Assembly: GCA_004802725.1 (NCBI GenBank)
Contig: SGPM01000008.1
Coordinates: forward strand, 62,001-126,000
Length of the DNA: 64,000 nucleotides
Reading direction: 5' to 3'
From: Antrodiella citrinella
Lineage: Eukaryota; Basidiomycota; Agaricomycetes; Polyporales; Steccherinaceae
Shown: piece by piece, positions 47,529 to 58,955 of the stretch
How the letters are laid out: every line of letters starts with the position of its first letter
Position numbering within the stretch: position 1 is the first letter of the stretch
Made by a program: the position numbers and the translations under genes
Notes under the pieces: model-generated
Database searches by the model: none
The model's input: the letters and a program-made list of their open reading frames with translations, nothing else
What the model was told of the DNA's origin: nothing

Positions 47529-47804
47529 GGCGAGGAGAATGAGACGAGAGGTGACAGAAGCCCTCGCGATAAAGAACTCGTGTGCAGGCCACGACGACCA
47601 AGACAGACGAGAGCACAAACACACCGGAGCTGCTAGGAGCGGCAGCACGGTTCACCCAAAGTAGTAAGTGCACGTGCTCCGGATATTGCCGATGGTCATG
47701 GGAGTACGCGTCGCTCTCTCCCGCTCATTCTACCTTCCGTTTCTCTCGTTTAGGCCCGTCCTTCTACTTTTGTTTTCTCGCACAGACCAGCTATCGGAAT
47801 AATA

Positions 47805-49366
47805 ATGAAGATCACAATCAAGACTTTGCAGCAGAAAGTGTTTCTGGTATGTCGTTTTGACTTCTTCAACCACTTCTGTGTGGCGCATTGTCTGAGCATC
47901 CGCGTTATCTTTGTACTTTGATTTAGCTCGAAGCTGAAGGATCGGACACCGTTGCCGATCTCAAGCAGAAGATCCAAGAATCTCAAGGTCACAGCCTTGA
48001 GAGCCAAAAGATCATCTACTCCGGTTAGGATCTGAACATCCGCGAATGCTGTTCCATATCTGACTTGTTGTGTTACAGGCAAAGTTCTGCCAGACACTAA
48101 GACTGTGGAGTCATGTAACATCAAGGAGAAGGATTTCCTGGTGCTGATGGTCGCAAAGGTGACTCATTCATCTCGAAATTGTCTGTAGTTCCAGCCAGGA
48201 CTAATGCTCGCACCAGCCGAAGCCGACACCCGCCGCGTCCACTAGTGCTGCTGCCACATCCAGTGCACCTGCTGCCCCGGCCGCTGCTGAGCTTGCCGCG
48301 CCAGCGCCTGCAGCTTCAAGTACACCCGCTGCCCAGCCTGCACCCCCGAATGCACCTATTCTGACACCCGCACAAGCCGCACCCGTGGAAGCTCCTGCAG
48401 CTGCAGCACCACCTCCCGCATTTGGCGACATGAGCGCGTTTGTTACTGGAGACCAGCTGCAGTCCACTGTCCAGAACATGATGGAGATGGGTTTCGAGCG
48501 TGATCAGGTTATGAGGGCTTTGAGGGCTAGCTTCAACAACCCAGATCGGGCTGTGGAATATCTGTTCAACGTTAGTCTCAACATCTGAGACATATCTTCA
48601 GCTGCTGATGTTTCAGCTGAAATACAGGGAATCCCGGCTCATCTGGAGCAAGTCGCTGGAGGCGGGGCCGCTCCTGCTGCTGCTGCCGCCCCTACTGGAG
48701 CCGCAGCTGCCCCTGCTCAACCCGCTGCTGCCGCCCCTGAACCAGCAGCACAAGCAGCTGCTGCACCCGCTGCCGGAAATGCTCCTCAAAATCTCTTCCA
48801 AGTATGTATCGTGCATCATCTTCCGCATACTGATCATTCTTGACGCAGTTTTCACAGCTCGCTCAACAGCAACAACAACAGCAGCCACTGGCTGCTGGTC
48901 CTCGCATGGGAGGAGGTGCTGCCGGTGCGATGCCCAACCTTGAGGCATTGGCCAACAGCCCTCAGATCCAACATCTCCGTCAAGCGATTGCCCAGAACCC
49001 CGAGATGATCCAGCCTATGCTCCAGCAGCTTGCCATGGAAAACCCTCAGCTAGCGCAGATGTTCGGCCAGAACCCGCATGCACTGCTGACGTTGCTTGGT
49101 ATCGGCGTTGGTGGTGAGGCTGGTGATGACGATGAAGCTATCCCCCCGGGTGCTCAAGTGATCAACGTTACGCCAGAGGAGCAAGAGGCGATTCAGCGTG
49201 TGCGTATTGATTTGTACTCCTTCATTTGTCCGTACTCATGCACGATTTGCAGTTGGAGGGTCTCGGCTTCCCAAGACATATCGCCATCGAGGCGTACTTC
49301 GCTTGTGACAAGAACGAGGAGATGGCCGCAAACTATTTGTTCGAGCACGGATTCGAAGATTCGTAG
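47805..49366 (+). CDS. RAD23: UV excision repair / proteasome shuttle protein Rad23
   Basis: N-terminal ubiquitin-like domain [14 protein letters not shown]...[15 protein letters not shown] (first intron 47847-47926). It is followed by an Ala/Pro linker, then UBA1 ([20 protein letters not shown]...[11 protein letters not shown]) and a second Ala/Pro/Gln linker with a Q7 run. The XPC-binding domain ([20 protein letters not shown]...[11 protein letters not shown]) comes next, and the C-terminal UBA2 ([14 protein letters not shown]...[13 protein letters not shown]) closes the protein. The order UBL-UBA-XPCB-UBA is diagnostic. It delivers ubiquitinated clients to the proteasome and stabilises Rad4 in nucleotide excision repair. 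It is divergent from the LRR gene over 276 bp. Confidence 0.96.
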
Positions 49367-50793
49367 ATCGTCAAAGAGCGCCATGCGACTTCTCAGTCTC
49401 TGAACGTCGGATTGCGGAACACGTTTGCAGTATTAGGTACTTCTGTATTATCTCTCTTCGGAGGACTGTTCAGTACAATATAATGAATTGCGATTGGCAT
49501 TTTTCACGTGCGATGTATGAGAGGCAGCGAGTACGACGATGATGTCACAGCATGCAGATCGTCACTGAGATTGCCGGTATGTTTGCCAGCCGGTTGCCGG
49601 TGACTCAGAAGATCGATTATAATTTGAAACGTCCGATCCTGAGGACTCCGACAGCCTTGTCACTGTCAGTGCAAATGTCTGCAAGTTTTGCGCGCAAACT
49701 GCATGCGCAGTCGCATCTTTGTCTTCTTAGACTTCTACATCCGTGGCAGACTGTGTAAGAACTCGAGCTCAATTATTTTCTTTTCTCTGCGCCAAATTAG
49801 ACATTCGTGCGAATGAATCATGTATAAAATCCGAGGCCCGGGCTGCTGCGGAAAAGTGGTATCATACAGGTGAAGGAACCCTCAGCGGACGGATTCTATT
49901 GAAAGTAGGCTGGTGTTTGTACTGAACGAGCGGGTACATAACTCAAAATTCACGTGAGAGGATAGCAGGAATAATCAAGAGAAACAATAGAGGTGGTAAT
50001 ACATACTCAATTCCCGTCGTAGAGAGGAGAACGAGACGAGAGAACTTCAATGGGATGGCAACAGGAACACACGGGGGCGCAAAGATGGGTATAAGGGATG
50101 TAGACTCGATTGGGTGTTCCCGAACTCGTNCACGACGAAGGGGACAGGCTTAGGCCAACTTACAGAGCTACAGAACTAATAGAACTATGTGAGAAGTGAG
50201 AAAGAAACAGTTTGTGATGAGAATCGGAACGAAATAAAACAATGAGGGGAATAGGTCGATGGGAGAGAGAAATCTATGCTGAAAGCGCAAGCAACGCTAC
50301 GAGCGGTGCGTCAGAGGCCGAAGGGAGAGAACGTCAAAGCATCGCCGCGTAGCTATATACTGCGGGGAAACACAGAAAACGAGGCACGAGGACTTAGAAA
50401 GGAAAACGAAACAAAGGAGAACGCGAATGCGCGGCGTCGCGGGACTCGGCGGGAGGGGACCGTCGAGTCATTGACCCACTGCATTACCACACCCCCAACA
50501 CAATGCACTGATCATTGCTATAGTTCAAGTCTCCATGAGAGGCATCTCGTCCTTGGTCGACTCCGCGACTTGAGGGAGAGGCAATTAAAAGAGAGGGGAC
50601 AGTTCACACCCGGGTCGACGCAGAAGAACGCCTCCGAGGCCGTGACTACGGGTAAGGGTCGCTGACCCATTTCTTACTCCGATGATTTATTTTCCTTTCC
50701 TTCTAATCGACTCGATTCGCGCTACTTGCAGGTTGTGACTTGGACTGATGTCGACAAACTTCAATCCGACTTTCAGAGGAAGAGTGCAAACGA
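49367..50793. other. Intergenic, Rad23 3' side to the secreted-protein cluster
   Basis: About 1.4 kb without a gene I can support. The plus open frame 50276-50665 is a purine-rich translation with no domain. One N at 50130. Confidence 0.55.
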
Positions 50794-50797
50794 AAGG

Positions 50798-51512
50798 CTA
50801 GTAGAAATTTCTACAATCCCAACTGATATCGACATGAGTGGTAACATCGATCCTGAATGAAGTCCGACAAGTCCGTTCTATAGAGTACTGCATCCGGGGG
50901 TTTATGGAGCGTGTATCCACCAAAACCGTCTCGGAGCTGTCGCCGTTAACGCCAACGGCATCACCGCTGATGGAGTGACCACCATCTTCGGCAGTGTCTA
51001 AGAGTGTACGGTCAGGACAGACTCCCAATGTTAGCAGAAAACAAGAAGACTTACTCGTTCCACCGTTGAGGATCTCGCTCTCAGCCGCTAGCAGAGTTGA
51101 TGACAGAACCGCCTCGGGCGTCGCCAGAGTTTCCGGAGCGTGCGTTTCCGCCACCGGGACCGTCTCCGCCGATAGCGTCTCCAGAGGTGGAGGAACCACC
51201 GTTTCCGGCAGTGTCTACAGATGACGAGAAGAACAATGTCAGCCAAGCTAGCTTATGCGATTAAGGGGGAGACGACGTACTACTGCCGCATTCGTTGTCG
51301 ATTTCACCTTCGCCGGTGGCCTCGTTGATGACGTCGCCACCTTCAGTGTTGCCAGAGCTGCCCGACTGAGCGCTACCCCCGTTGAAGTTGTTGAAGTTTT
51401 GGAACTCGGCGGCCTGGCGAAGGGCACCGATGTCAATGCGGGGGGCGGGGGCAGCAGCGACGGATGAGGCCGCAGTGACCATCAGGAGGAAGGTGAAGAC
51501 TGAGAAACACAT
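50798..51512 (-). pseudogene. Copy A of the modular small secreted protein family, truncated by a frameshift
   Basis: Exon 1 (51281-51512) encodes a signal peptide (MCFSVFTFLLMVTAASSVAA) and the first repeat unit (GGSAQSGSSGNTEGG...NEATGEG). Exon 2 begins at 51214 and reads NTAGNGGSSTSGDAIGG, then GGGNARSGNSGDARGG...NSASG. A stop (TGA, 51083-51081) then follows, so the readable protein is 121 residues. Against copy B the base order right after the SASG codons has one extra nucleotide. Removing it would restore the family pattern up to the donor at 51054. A third exon relic (5' end at 50997) reads NTAEDGGHSISGDAVG, then an unrelated tail to a stop at 50798. The gene may still make a short secreted protein. 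Promoter and signal peptide are intact, so 'pseudogene' is provisional. Confidence 0.75.
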
Positions 51513-51530
51513 TTTGACTGAAGTCGAGGT

Positions 51531-51632
51531 GGTACGAGTGAAAGATGTGAGGGGTGAGGGGTGCGTAGGAGATTAGAGGTGCTTGGATGACGAGACTTTG
51601 GAGGTGGTGGTCGACGAGGTTTTTATACCTGA
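51531..51632 (-). promoter_or_regulatory. Conserved TATA and 5' leader block of copy A
   Basis: TCAGGTATAAAA on the minus strand at 51632-51621, 109 nt before the ATG. The leader element TCACATCTTTCAC-TCGTACC at 51550-51531 is also found in copies B and C. Confidence 0.75.
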
Positions 51633-51754
51633 GGTAGTATGTGCGCGACCTGTCAGAGGTTTGAACATAAGAGTTAGACTCCGACAAACGTCCTGTGCCC
51701 CTCCATATTACTGAATCGGTAAGCCGCGGTGCTGAGCAAGCAGCCAGTTTGTGC

Positions 51755-52040
51755 GTACCTAGGAACACACGGCGAAGGAAGGGCGGAAGCAAATCGGAGA
51801 GTCGAGTGGCACCTTCTTCAACCATGGCAAGCGGAAACGATGAAAAGAGAATCGCAAAACAACGACCACAAAATGCGCATCTGCACATATTGTGCTTTTC
51901 AGTCTCTCGAGTTGACGGTCGACCATTGCAAGATGGGTACAATAGGCATATTGGCAATGAACGAGCTTGCCAGCGAAGAATGGATCCTTGGTCTAGGTGA
52001 CAAGACAACCGTCGGTCCAGATTGTGATCGAGGCGGCATT
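51755..52040. repeat. Upstream segment of copy A duplicated upstream of copy B
   Basis: Two ordered anchors match the copy B upstream region. A 'aggaacacacggcg...gcggaagcaaa' block near 51760-51793 matches 53478-53520. CGGTCCAGATTGTGATCGA at 52013-52031 matches 53812-53830. Spacing is roughly conserved (about 250 against 330 nt). Confidence 0.55.
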
Positions 52041-52646
52041 CCCAAATGTAGTGGGGCTGGGGTTGAGCAGGTGCTCAGACGCAGACGCAAAGTCGAATAC
52101 GGTTATGCACTCCTTCAATCCTCGGAATGAAGGCTCGACTTCTCCTGGTTTCGGGATTCCATAGAGTCCATGTCGGCGACGTTGGCAGAGCGGTACGTAG
52201 TAAGAAGAGCTTGAAGTAATGAGTAAGGTAAGCAGAGGATGGATGTGGTGGTAGTAGGTACTTAGGTAACCGATTCACGATCAATATACTCAATGACAAC
52301 GATCTGCTTTGTACGGAGATGTCCGAATGCGACTGTGGCGATGCGCTTACGTAACTCTACACTTCAGTCCTCCATCCGGCGGCAGGTACGTAGCCGCAGT
52401 GACCAACCCGAGGACGAGGACAAATTCAGTCGCACTCGCTTGAGATCGGACGGGAAAAGTGTGAGTCGAAATGAACGATAGTAGAGATTGATACAATGCT
52501 ACTACGATCCGACGTCGATACAGAGGTGACGTTAATCCCCGCAACACCAAAAGAAATCGTCCATGAAGTCCGTAAAGTCCAGGATACAGAGTACAACATC
52601 CGAGAAGCTCCAGAACATGCCTCCGAGTTGGGTAACACCCGTCCGC
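52041..52646. other. Spacer between copies A and B
   Basis: No gene seen. The part next to 52646 is the 3' UTR of copy B and keeps weak similarity to the end of copy A (GGACTT..CGGACTTCAT in both). Confidence 0.5.
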
Positions 52647-53214
52647 CTACTTCGCGTTTCCGCCAATGGCATTGCCGGTGGTAGAGGTACCGCCGTTTCC
52701 AGCAATGTCTGCAGGTTCATCGCAGTCAGATCGCAGGTTCAGATACTTGGGATAGTGACAGCAGAAGACTCACTTGCGCCACCGCTGAAGACCTCGCTCG
52801 CGCCGCTGGCACTGTTGATGACAGACCCGCCGTTCGCGTTGCCTGAGTTGCCCGAGCGTGCGTTTCCGCCGCCGAAGCCGTTTCCAGCGACAGCGGCGCC
52901 GGATGCGGAGTAACCACCGTTTCCGGCTTTGTCTAGCAGGGGAGAACGAGGAAAAGTCAGTGAGCTAGTAGGTGAAAGATGAGAGAGGAAGAGGGCGTAC
53001 TGAAGCCCCAGTTTTTGACGGTACTCTCGCCAGAGGCCTCGTTGACGACGCTACCGCCGTTGGTGTTGCCAGAGCTGCCTGACTGAGCAGAGCCAGCTTT
53101 GAAGTTATTGTATCCTCGAGCGACGACGTCGGGCTCGGGGGCGGGGGCGGGGGCGGCGGAGACGAAGGTGGCCGCGAGGACCATGACGAAGGATGCGAAG
53201 ATGGAGAAACGCAT
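52647..53214 (-). CDS. Copy B: small secreted Gly/Asn/Ser-rich repeat protein
   Basis: Three exons (53001-53214, 52774-52932, 52647-52708), all introns phase 1, give 144 residues. The signal peptide MRFSIFASFVMVLAATFVSA is followed by a Pro/Ala stretch. Unit 1 is AGSAQSGSSGNTNGG...NEASGES. Unit 2 is NKAGNGGYSASGAAV...GGGNARSGNSGNANGG...INSASGAS. Half-unit 3 is NIAGNGGTSTTGNAIGGNAK and stop. The mature chain has no cysteine, no catalytic motif and few hydrophobics. It looks like a structural or surface protein rather than an enzyme. No family is recognised. It is the best-preserved member together with copy C and shares their promoter block. Confidence 0.85.
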
Positions 53215-53231
53215 TTTAGCTGGATGAGAAG

Positions 53232-53310
53232 TGGTACGAGGTGTGAAAGATGTGATATGAGGTGGTGGGATGAAGAGACTTGGAGGTGTCGATGGGGCTT
53301 TTATACCTGA
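53232..53310 (-). promoter_or_regulatory. Conserved TATA and 5' leader block of copy B
   Basis: TCAGGTATAAAA at 53310-53299 (minus), 85 nt before the ATG, identical over 12 nt to copies A and C. The leader CACATCTTTCAC...CTCGTACCAC at about 53254-53232 matches the other copies. Confidence 0.75.
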
Positions 53311-53469
53311 TGATCTCCAGTATACGCGTATGCGTGAACATGGTCGGCGATGAGGGGTAAAGAGCTAGGAGCATCGTTGGACCATGTCTAGACTCGACCA
53401 ATGTCTTGTTGCTCCTGATTTTTCGCTTCTGAACTGGAAAGATCGACGAAGAAGCATACTACTTGTCTT

Positions 53470-53840
53470 AATGAATCCAGGAACACGCGCCGTAGTGTCA
53501 ATGAACGAGAACGGAAGCAAACCTGGTTGATGTTGTGAGACAGGCTGGTAGTGGGGTAGTGGGGTCGTCAGTGAGTAGTGGACACCTCAGCTGCAAATGA
53601 CAAGTGGACTGACCCATGACATGAACGAACGTTGTAGGAAGCAGAGAGGTTCAGGCCCGAAATACGCCTTAGTGTAGCGTCGATAACGCTCGCCTCGCCT
53701 TGACATACAGAAACCCATGTACGCCATATAACTTGTCGAGTTCCCTAGAATAACGGTCGTCGTTACAAGATTGGTGTAGTGAGCTAGACGCCGACGCCAA
53801 GAGAGTGAGATCGGTCCAGATTGTGATCGAAGCGGTAAAT
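53470..53840. repeat. Upstream segment of copy B duplicated from/to copy A
   Basis: Holds the counterparts (near 53478-53520 and 53812-53830) of the two anchors described for 51755-52040. This indicates that promoter and upstream sequence were duplicated together with the gene. Confidence 0.55.
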
Positions 53841-56430
53841 CCGAATATGGCAAGGCTAGGCCACCCCGTAGTAAACTATAGTATTACCTCGGACTAAAAT
53901 TGAGGTGAGGAGACTTAGGACATGTCAAAAACTTGCTTAGAGCAAAATGAATTGCTATTCCAAATATGTTAGACATTGGAAGGGGTATATCGTGCAGGGG
54001 GAAAGGGGGTAACAGGGGGAAGGGTATGGTTCCATACCCATCATAACATACCAGCAACACCGAAGCTCACGATTGCAACGGGGAGTCTCTCCGGCGAACT
54101 CTTGAAACGGAGATTACGGCGACCACGACAAATAAAAACAGCAACCAAGGCGATCGGTAGCTGGGCAAGTACGAGGGCGGAAGAAAAGTGACATCCGGAA
54201 GACCATAAACGCAGACGCTAGCCTCTCTCCGAGTGAGAGTCTCGTTCGCCGGTGATTCGGGCTTGATTAACCCCGGTAGAGGTGTCTTTGAGCGTGTCAC
54301 GAGGACGTCGTCGCACATCGTAGCGTAAGCTGTCGGTGTTGCCATGTCAGAAAGCAGATGACGCTACACAGTTCGGCCACGTACATTGCACTCTCGGTGG
54401 AATCTCAATCCAATAATCCCCAGCATATTCTCGAGAACTCTCCTGGATGTGGCACTGTAAACACGCTCGGATAACGTCGACCGGAGCGGTAGTACATGTG
54501 CAGTATGGGAGGCCGTTGCACAGCTACAGGTCGGGGTCAGTCACGCCGTGTGGAGACGAGAAGAGGCTATGCGCACCAACTGAGCCTGGAGTACGGGGTC
54601 ACAAATGCTTCCACACTGCGGAGAACGAGCATGAGCGATGGAACTGGAAGAGAGCCACATAAGAACCGACTTGGCTTGTCGTGGAGTTGATCGAAGCCGA
54701 TGCTCCGCAGGACATGAGTTCAACGGAGTATAACGTCGATGGAGCACCAAGCACGACTTGGAAAGCTGTGAGCCTTGGTCAGAATCACGTCGACCCCATG
54801 ATATGAGCGGGAACAAATACCTGCAAAGGTAGCCACTCCAGCGAGCAACTCGATAGGCAACATCTTGTCCAAAAGTCAGGTAGGATGCGAGTTCACGTTC
54901 ACGTTCCTCGCGATAGAAAGATTCGAGTGAGGATGGGAGGGAGGAAGGAAGACGCCATTTTCACAATTGGAGGGTTTTGAAGCTTGAGAGCGAGTGGCTC
55001 AGGATGATCGAGTGCGATGGCAAGACAAAAGAAACAATTAGGACGTCGCTTACATAACCATCAATGCAATATTGCAACGGTCAGCAGACCCGCAACCACT
55101 TGTCGCCCCCACAGTCCACTCATCTCATCCAAACAATACAACTCTGTTGCTACCTCTCGACAGAGACTTGAAAAAAGAGACTTGATTTCTGATTGTTTCG
55201 AGTCGCCTTGGTCGTGGTAGTCATTCAGATGTCGCTTTCACTTGCGCGAGAAGGACTCGCGTTATTATCTCGGTTCCTATGTTCCTTTACAATTAATCAT
55301 TTGATATGCTACTTTGCTTTGAATACTGCGGTATCGAGACGTGGTGTGCAGCAGATCTGTGTATTCGAGATATTGACCTTTTCACATCTAGCTTCGGGAG
55401 ACATGTACACAGTCGCGGGCACTGCGCTTCAACGTAAGATATGGCTCGTGGATTCAGAAATCGCTTTGATCGGGAGGCACTGGCTGGAACCCGTACGAGG
55501 TTATGGTGATTTGGTCTGTTCCTCGTATCAGATCTTCCTTCGTATGACAATGACTGGTCTCGCGGAGTTTGTGTTCTCTATTCGTCGGCGCAAGCCTCTG
55601 TGTTCGAGCCGGGACCTCAGGTGAGTCATAACTATTCGCGACTCTATCTGAATTCTAGATTTAAACCTCCACTGTGGAAAGACGACGCGATTGAAATTTC
55701 GGAAGTCGCTACATACTCAAGTCTTTCAGCGACCGATAATCTCAGCAGCACATCGCTTCCGCGAACAATCCTGGGTTGTATTTTGTACAGATCAGTACTA
55801 GTGTTATCCTTCTACCAGAAATCTCCGCAGATACGTCTTTTTGGTTTTGCTTCCTGAGTCGTCGCGCTTACAGCGTATGTAGGTCCGACGTATGCGATAT
55901 GTTTCCGTGCCTTCCAAAGACTCGTTTGTACGGGGCGACTGCAAGGACCGGCTCACGCTGTTGACTTGACTAAGACTTGGCGTGGATTGCCTAGGGCCTG
56001 GACTTTCGGCTTAGTCATCTATTTGTGCCTATGATGCATCGGCTTCTGCGGGGTTGCCTAATTCATGCGACCACTGGCCTCGGCCTGTCGGAGTCAGTCG
56101 GACGACGTAGTACCATGCTGGGACCAGATCACTCCAATTCTAGCCTTCGTCACAGGTGGCGCATCGCGAACAATCTTCACGTACGAATCGCGATATGACA
56201 TCGCTGGCGCACGTCCATAGTGACTTTAAGTGAGCAATGGAAACGCGTACTGTAGCCGAGTTTTTTCGACTGGCAGCAATCCGAGTCAGCGCGCGAGTAT
56301 GATGCTGACTTTGGGACGTTACAATATCAATATATCTGTATTGACTTATTTTCTTCACATGCTATTAACCAAGCTATATGATACCGAATGAAACACCAAC
56401 GCAATGTCGTCGACATCCAGAGGCTGTCGC
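53841..56430. other. 2.6-kb region without a supported gene
   Basis: Candidates looked at were a minus frame 54067-54345 (92 codons, ATG at 54345, C-terminal hydrophobic segment PWLLFLFVVVAVISV) and a plus frame whose first ATG is at about 55229. Neither has a recognisable domain, convincing splice partners or promoter. The region may hold eroded mobile or duplicated DNA, but I found no terminal repeats. Confidence 0.45.
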
Positions 56431-57395
56431 TCATGCGGATACACGGATCCTCTCAGCAAGACCCGCCTTGATGCCGGGGATCTCAAGCAGCTTCTGGTGC
56501 CACCTATTACGCAGCGTCGCGAGTCAGTATGTGCAACATGTCAACATGAGTATCAGAGCCAACTTACTTGTAAGTAGCAGGGAACTCCTTCTCAAAGTTG
56601 AAGCCCTCGCCGGCGAGGTGGGCCGCGCCGGTGTTCCATCTATGAGGCCCGTAAGTACATCCCAAGGGCATGGCAGGAGGAGGCGAGAACTCACGAAACG
56701 AACGACAGATCGGCGATGGTGAACTTTCCAGCGGCGAGCCACTCTTGCTTAGATAGCACGATTTCAAGGACACCCAAGACACGCTTGATTTCACTCTGGT
56801 ATCGCTCAATGGCAGAGGGGATCTTCTCGGGATGGAAGTTGGAGAACCAAGCGGCCTGGCCGAAGTACGGGCTGCGATAGAATGATCATCAGGGACTAGA
56901 ATTCCAAGGGATGGTGTAAGAAGAGCGTGAGCTACCCTTGACCGGAGACCTGGAAGAAGAGCCACTGGAGGACCTCGGTCTTGCCCGCTTCGTCGGTTGC
57001 AATGTACTTGTGAGCGGTGTCGTATTTGGACTCGAGGTAGAGCAGGATAGCACCGGATTCCCTATGTATGTAATATCATGTCAGACGGGGCTATCGGTAT
57101 AACGCGACTTGGGGGGGTACGTACCAGACGGTGAAGTCATTGTTCTTGTGATCGACAAGAGTAGGGACGCGTCCGTTGGGGTTCACTTTGATGTAATCAG
57201 GCTGCTTGTGCTCGCCGGTCTTTAAGTCGAGGTAAATGGTCTCGTAGGTGAGACGAGCTCGTTCAGGAGGAAGGCGACCTTCCTGTAGCAGGACGACTTC
57301 AATAAAAGTCCGTAATACGTATGTATACGTAAGACTGACCAGCCGTTGGGACCACTCTTGTGCGAGTAGAGAGTGAATTGCTTTCCGTGAGACAT
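56431..57395 (-). pseudogene. Ure2p-type glutathione S-transferase with apparent 1-nt frameshift
   Basis: Exon 1 (57340-57395) reads MSHGKQFTLYSHKSGPNG. A 57-nt intron (57339-57283) joins in phase to WKVAFLLNEL, the expected start of the thioredoxin-like domain. After NEL the frame is lost. The following LTYETIYLDLKTGEHKQPDY lies one frame over, because only two bases (57254-57253) stand where a Gly codon is expected. Downstream, NPNGRVPTLVDHKNNDFTVW, ESGAILLYLESKYD, YFGQAAWFSNFHPEKIPSA, FTIADLSFV and WHQKLLEIPGIKAGLAERI are all well preserved with correct splice sites, so decay is very recent or the base is a sequencing error. If intact it would be a glutathione-dependent detoxifying or protein-repair enzyme. 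Confidence 0.82.
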
Positions 57396-58391
57396 TGCGG
57401 GTTTTTAGAGGTGGTTGATAGAAGGGACTGCTTGGATGGGGATGGAAGGCGAAAGAAAGACGGTTCATAAAGTAAGAAGAGATCTCAGCTCCCAATGTCT
57501 TTATACTCATTGGCGTCCCGATGGAAATGAGATGAGGGTCTAGCTTTTACGACGCTTCTGTGAATGCGTCAGAGTTGTATATCCCGAGAATCGCTGTAAA
57601 TCATCAGTTTAATCAGCTCAGTACTTTCGACTGTAGCTCTACCCAGCTTTGGTCAAGGCGTTACGTGATGGTATTTGCGTGTTCCAAGTCATCGATGCAT
57701 CGTCATCAGTCTAGACTCTACACGATCGACCCCACCGTTTACGGGGATCATTTCTCTCTCAAAAAGAGTTCTTGTTGTTCGCAGTAGTGACTGAACCGTA
57801 CTAAAAACCTGCGTCGTGGGTCAAAGGTGTGCGTATATACTATACTACGAACCTGCGTCGTCGTGGCCCCTAAAGGAGACCTACAATGGGCGCTAATCTG
57901 CCGAGAGTGGGAGATTAAGACTCCGACAGAGAACTTCGTTCAACATTTCTTACTATGTTAGAGATGTTCGGCTTTCGTATACTTCGGATTTCCGTACCAT
58001 CCTTTCCATCAATTATAAACTGCATAAGCACCGGAGTCAAGTTCCGAAACTTGAAAATAAACTTATGGAACTGGCATGTCTCTCATTTGATGTCTGCCGT
58101 GCCGTCTCGTACCTATACTACCAACTGACGCAAACAAACCCAGATCCGTCGATCCGTCGATGCTTACGCCGGTGACGAGCTTACAGCGATTCGAGTCAGT
58201 TCAACAAATCCATATAGAGAAAACTATTACAGTAGAACCCTGCAATGTTAATCCCTACAATATCATATGAAATAGTTCAATCAGCCAACAAAGATCGTGT
58301 TCGACGAAACGACAAAGTCCAAGGATCCTCAAGAAAAGTGTCTCCAAGGAACCATCTAAAACCATTTATCCAAGGAACCATCCAAAACCGT
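57396..58391. other. Intergenic between GST and copy C
   Basis: GST promoter on the left, copy C 3' flank on the right. Two related words (acctgcgtcgt, near 57808 and 57851) occur 40 nt apart. No gene seen. Confidence 0.5.
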
Positions 58392-58938
58392 TTACTCGTC
58401 ACCACCGTTACCGCCAATGGCTTCGCCGGTGGTAGATGTACCTCCGTTGCCAGCAGTGTCTGAAAAGTATACCGTCAGAACATGGTTCCGATGGTTCTAA
58501 TTAATTGATAATACTTACTTGATCCAGCGTTGACAATGACACTCCCGCCACTGGCGTCGTTATCGACGTCGCCGCCGTCGGCATCGCCGGAGTTTCCAGA
58601 GAGCGCCGATCCGCCATACCCTCCATCGCCGCCATTTCCGCCCACAGCACCTCCAGACTCAGAGTAACCGCCGTTTCCGGCTGTGTCTACAGGTGGCGAG
58701 GACAGTGTCAGTCAAACCAGATAATGTAAAGGGGTGACAACGTACTATCGCCCAAGTTGAAGATTGCACTCTCTCCGGAAGCCTCGTTCGTGACATTGCC
58801 ACCGTTAGCGTTGCCAGCGCTGCCCGACTCAGCATTACCTCCGTCGCCGGTGTACCAACGGCGATCTGGACTGGGGGCAGCAGCGACGAAGGTCGCCGCG
58901 ACGACTATGACGAGAGAGGCGAAGACTGAGAAACGCAT
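58392..58938 (-). CDS. Copy C: small secreted Gly/Asn/Ser-rich repeat protein
   Basis: Three exons (58746-58938, 58519-58686, 58392-58459), both introns phase 1, give 142 residues. The signal peptide MRFSVFASLVIVVAATFVAA is followed by unit 1 GGNAESGSAGNANGGN...NEASGES. Unit 2 is NTAGNGGYSESGGAVGG, then a longer Gly-rich insert, then SALSGNSGDADGG...NDASGGS. Half-unit 3 is NTAGNGGTSTTGEAIGG ending GGDE. The exon borders are at the same positions as in copies A and B. Unit 2 here is Asp-richer, making the mature protein clearly acidic. Its function is unknown; secretion is well supported by the leader. Confidence 0.85.
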
Positions 58939-58955
58939 TTTGGATCAAAGCGAAG

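Noticed and set aside
50276..50665. 129-codon plus-strand frame
   Set aside because: Purine-rich Arg/Lys/Glu translation without any motif; probably flank of the secreted-protein cluster.
50798..53214. Reading the secreted repeat proteins as mating pheromone precursors
   Set aside because: They have cleaved-type signal peptides and no C-terminal CaaX motif, which basidiomycete pheromone precursors require.
54067..54345. 92-codon minus-strand frame with a C-terminal hydrophobic segment
   Set aside because: Could be a tail-anchored small protein, but there is no supporting context and the residue pattern before the segment is not protein-like.
55193..55624. 143-codon plus-strand frame
   Set aside because: It begins at a non-ATG codon (first ATG about 55229), has no domain, and lies in a region of apparent decayed DNA.
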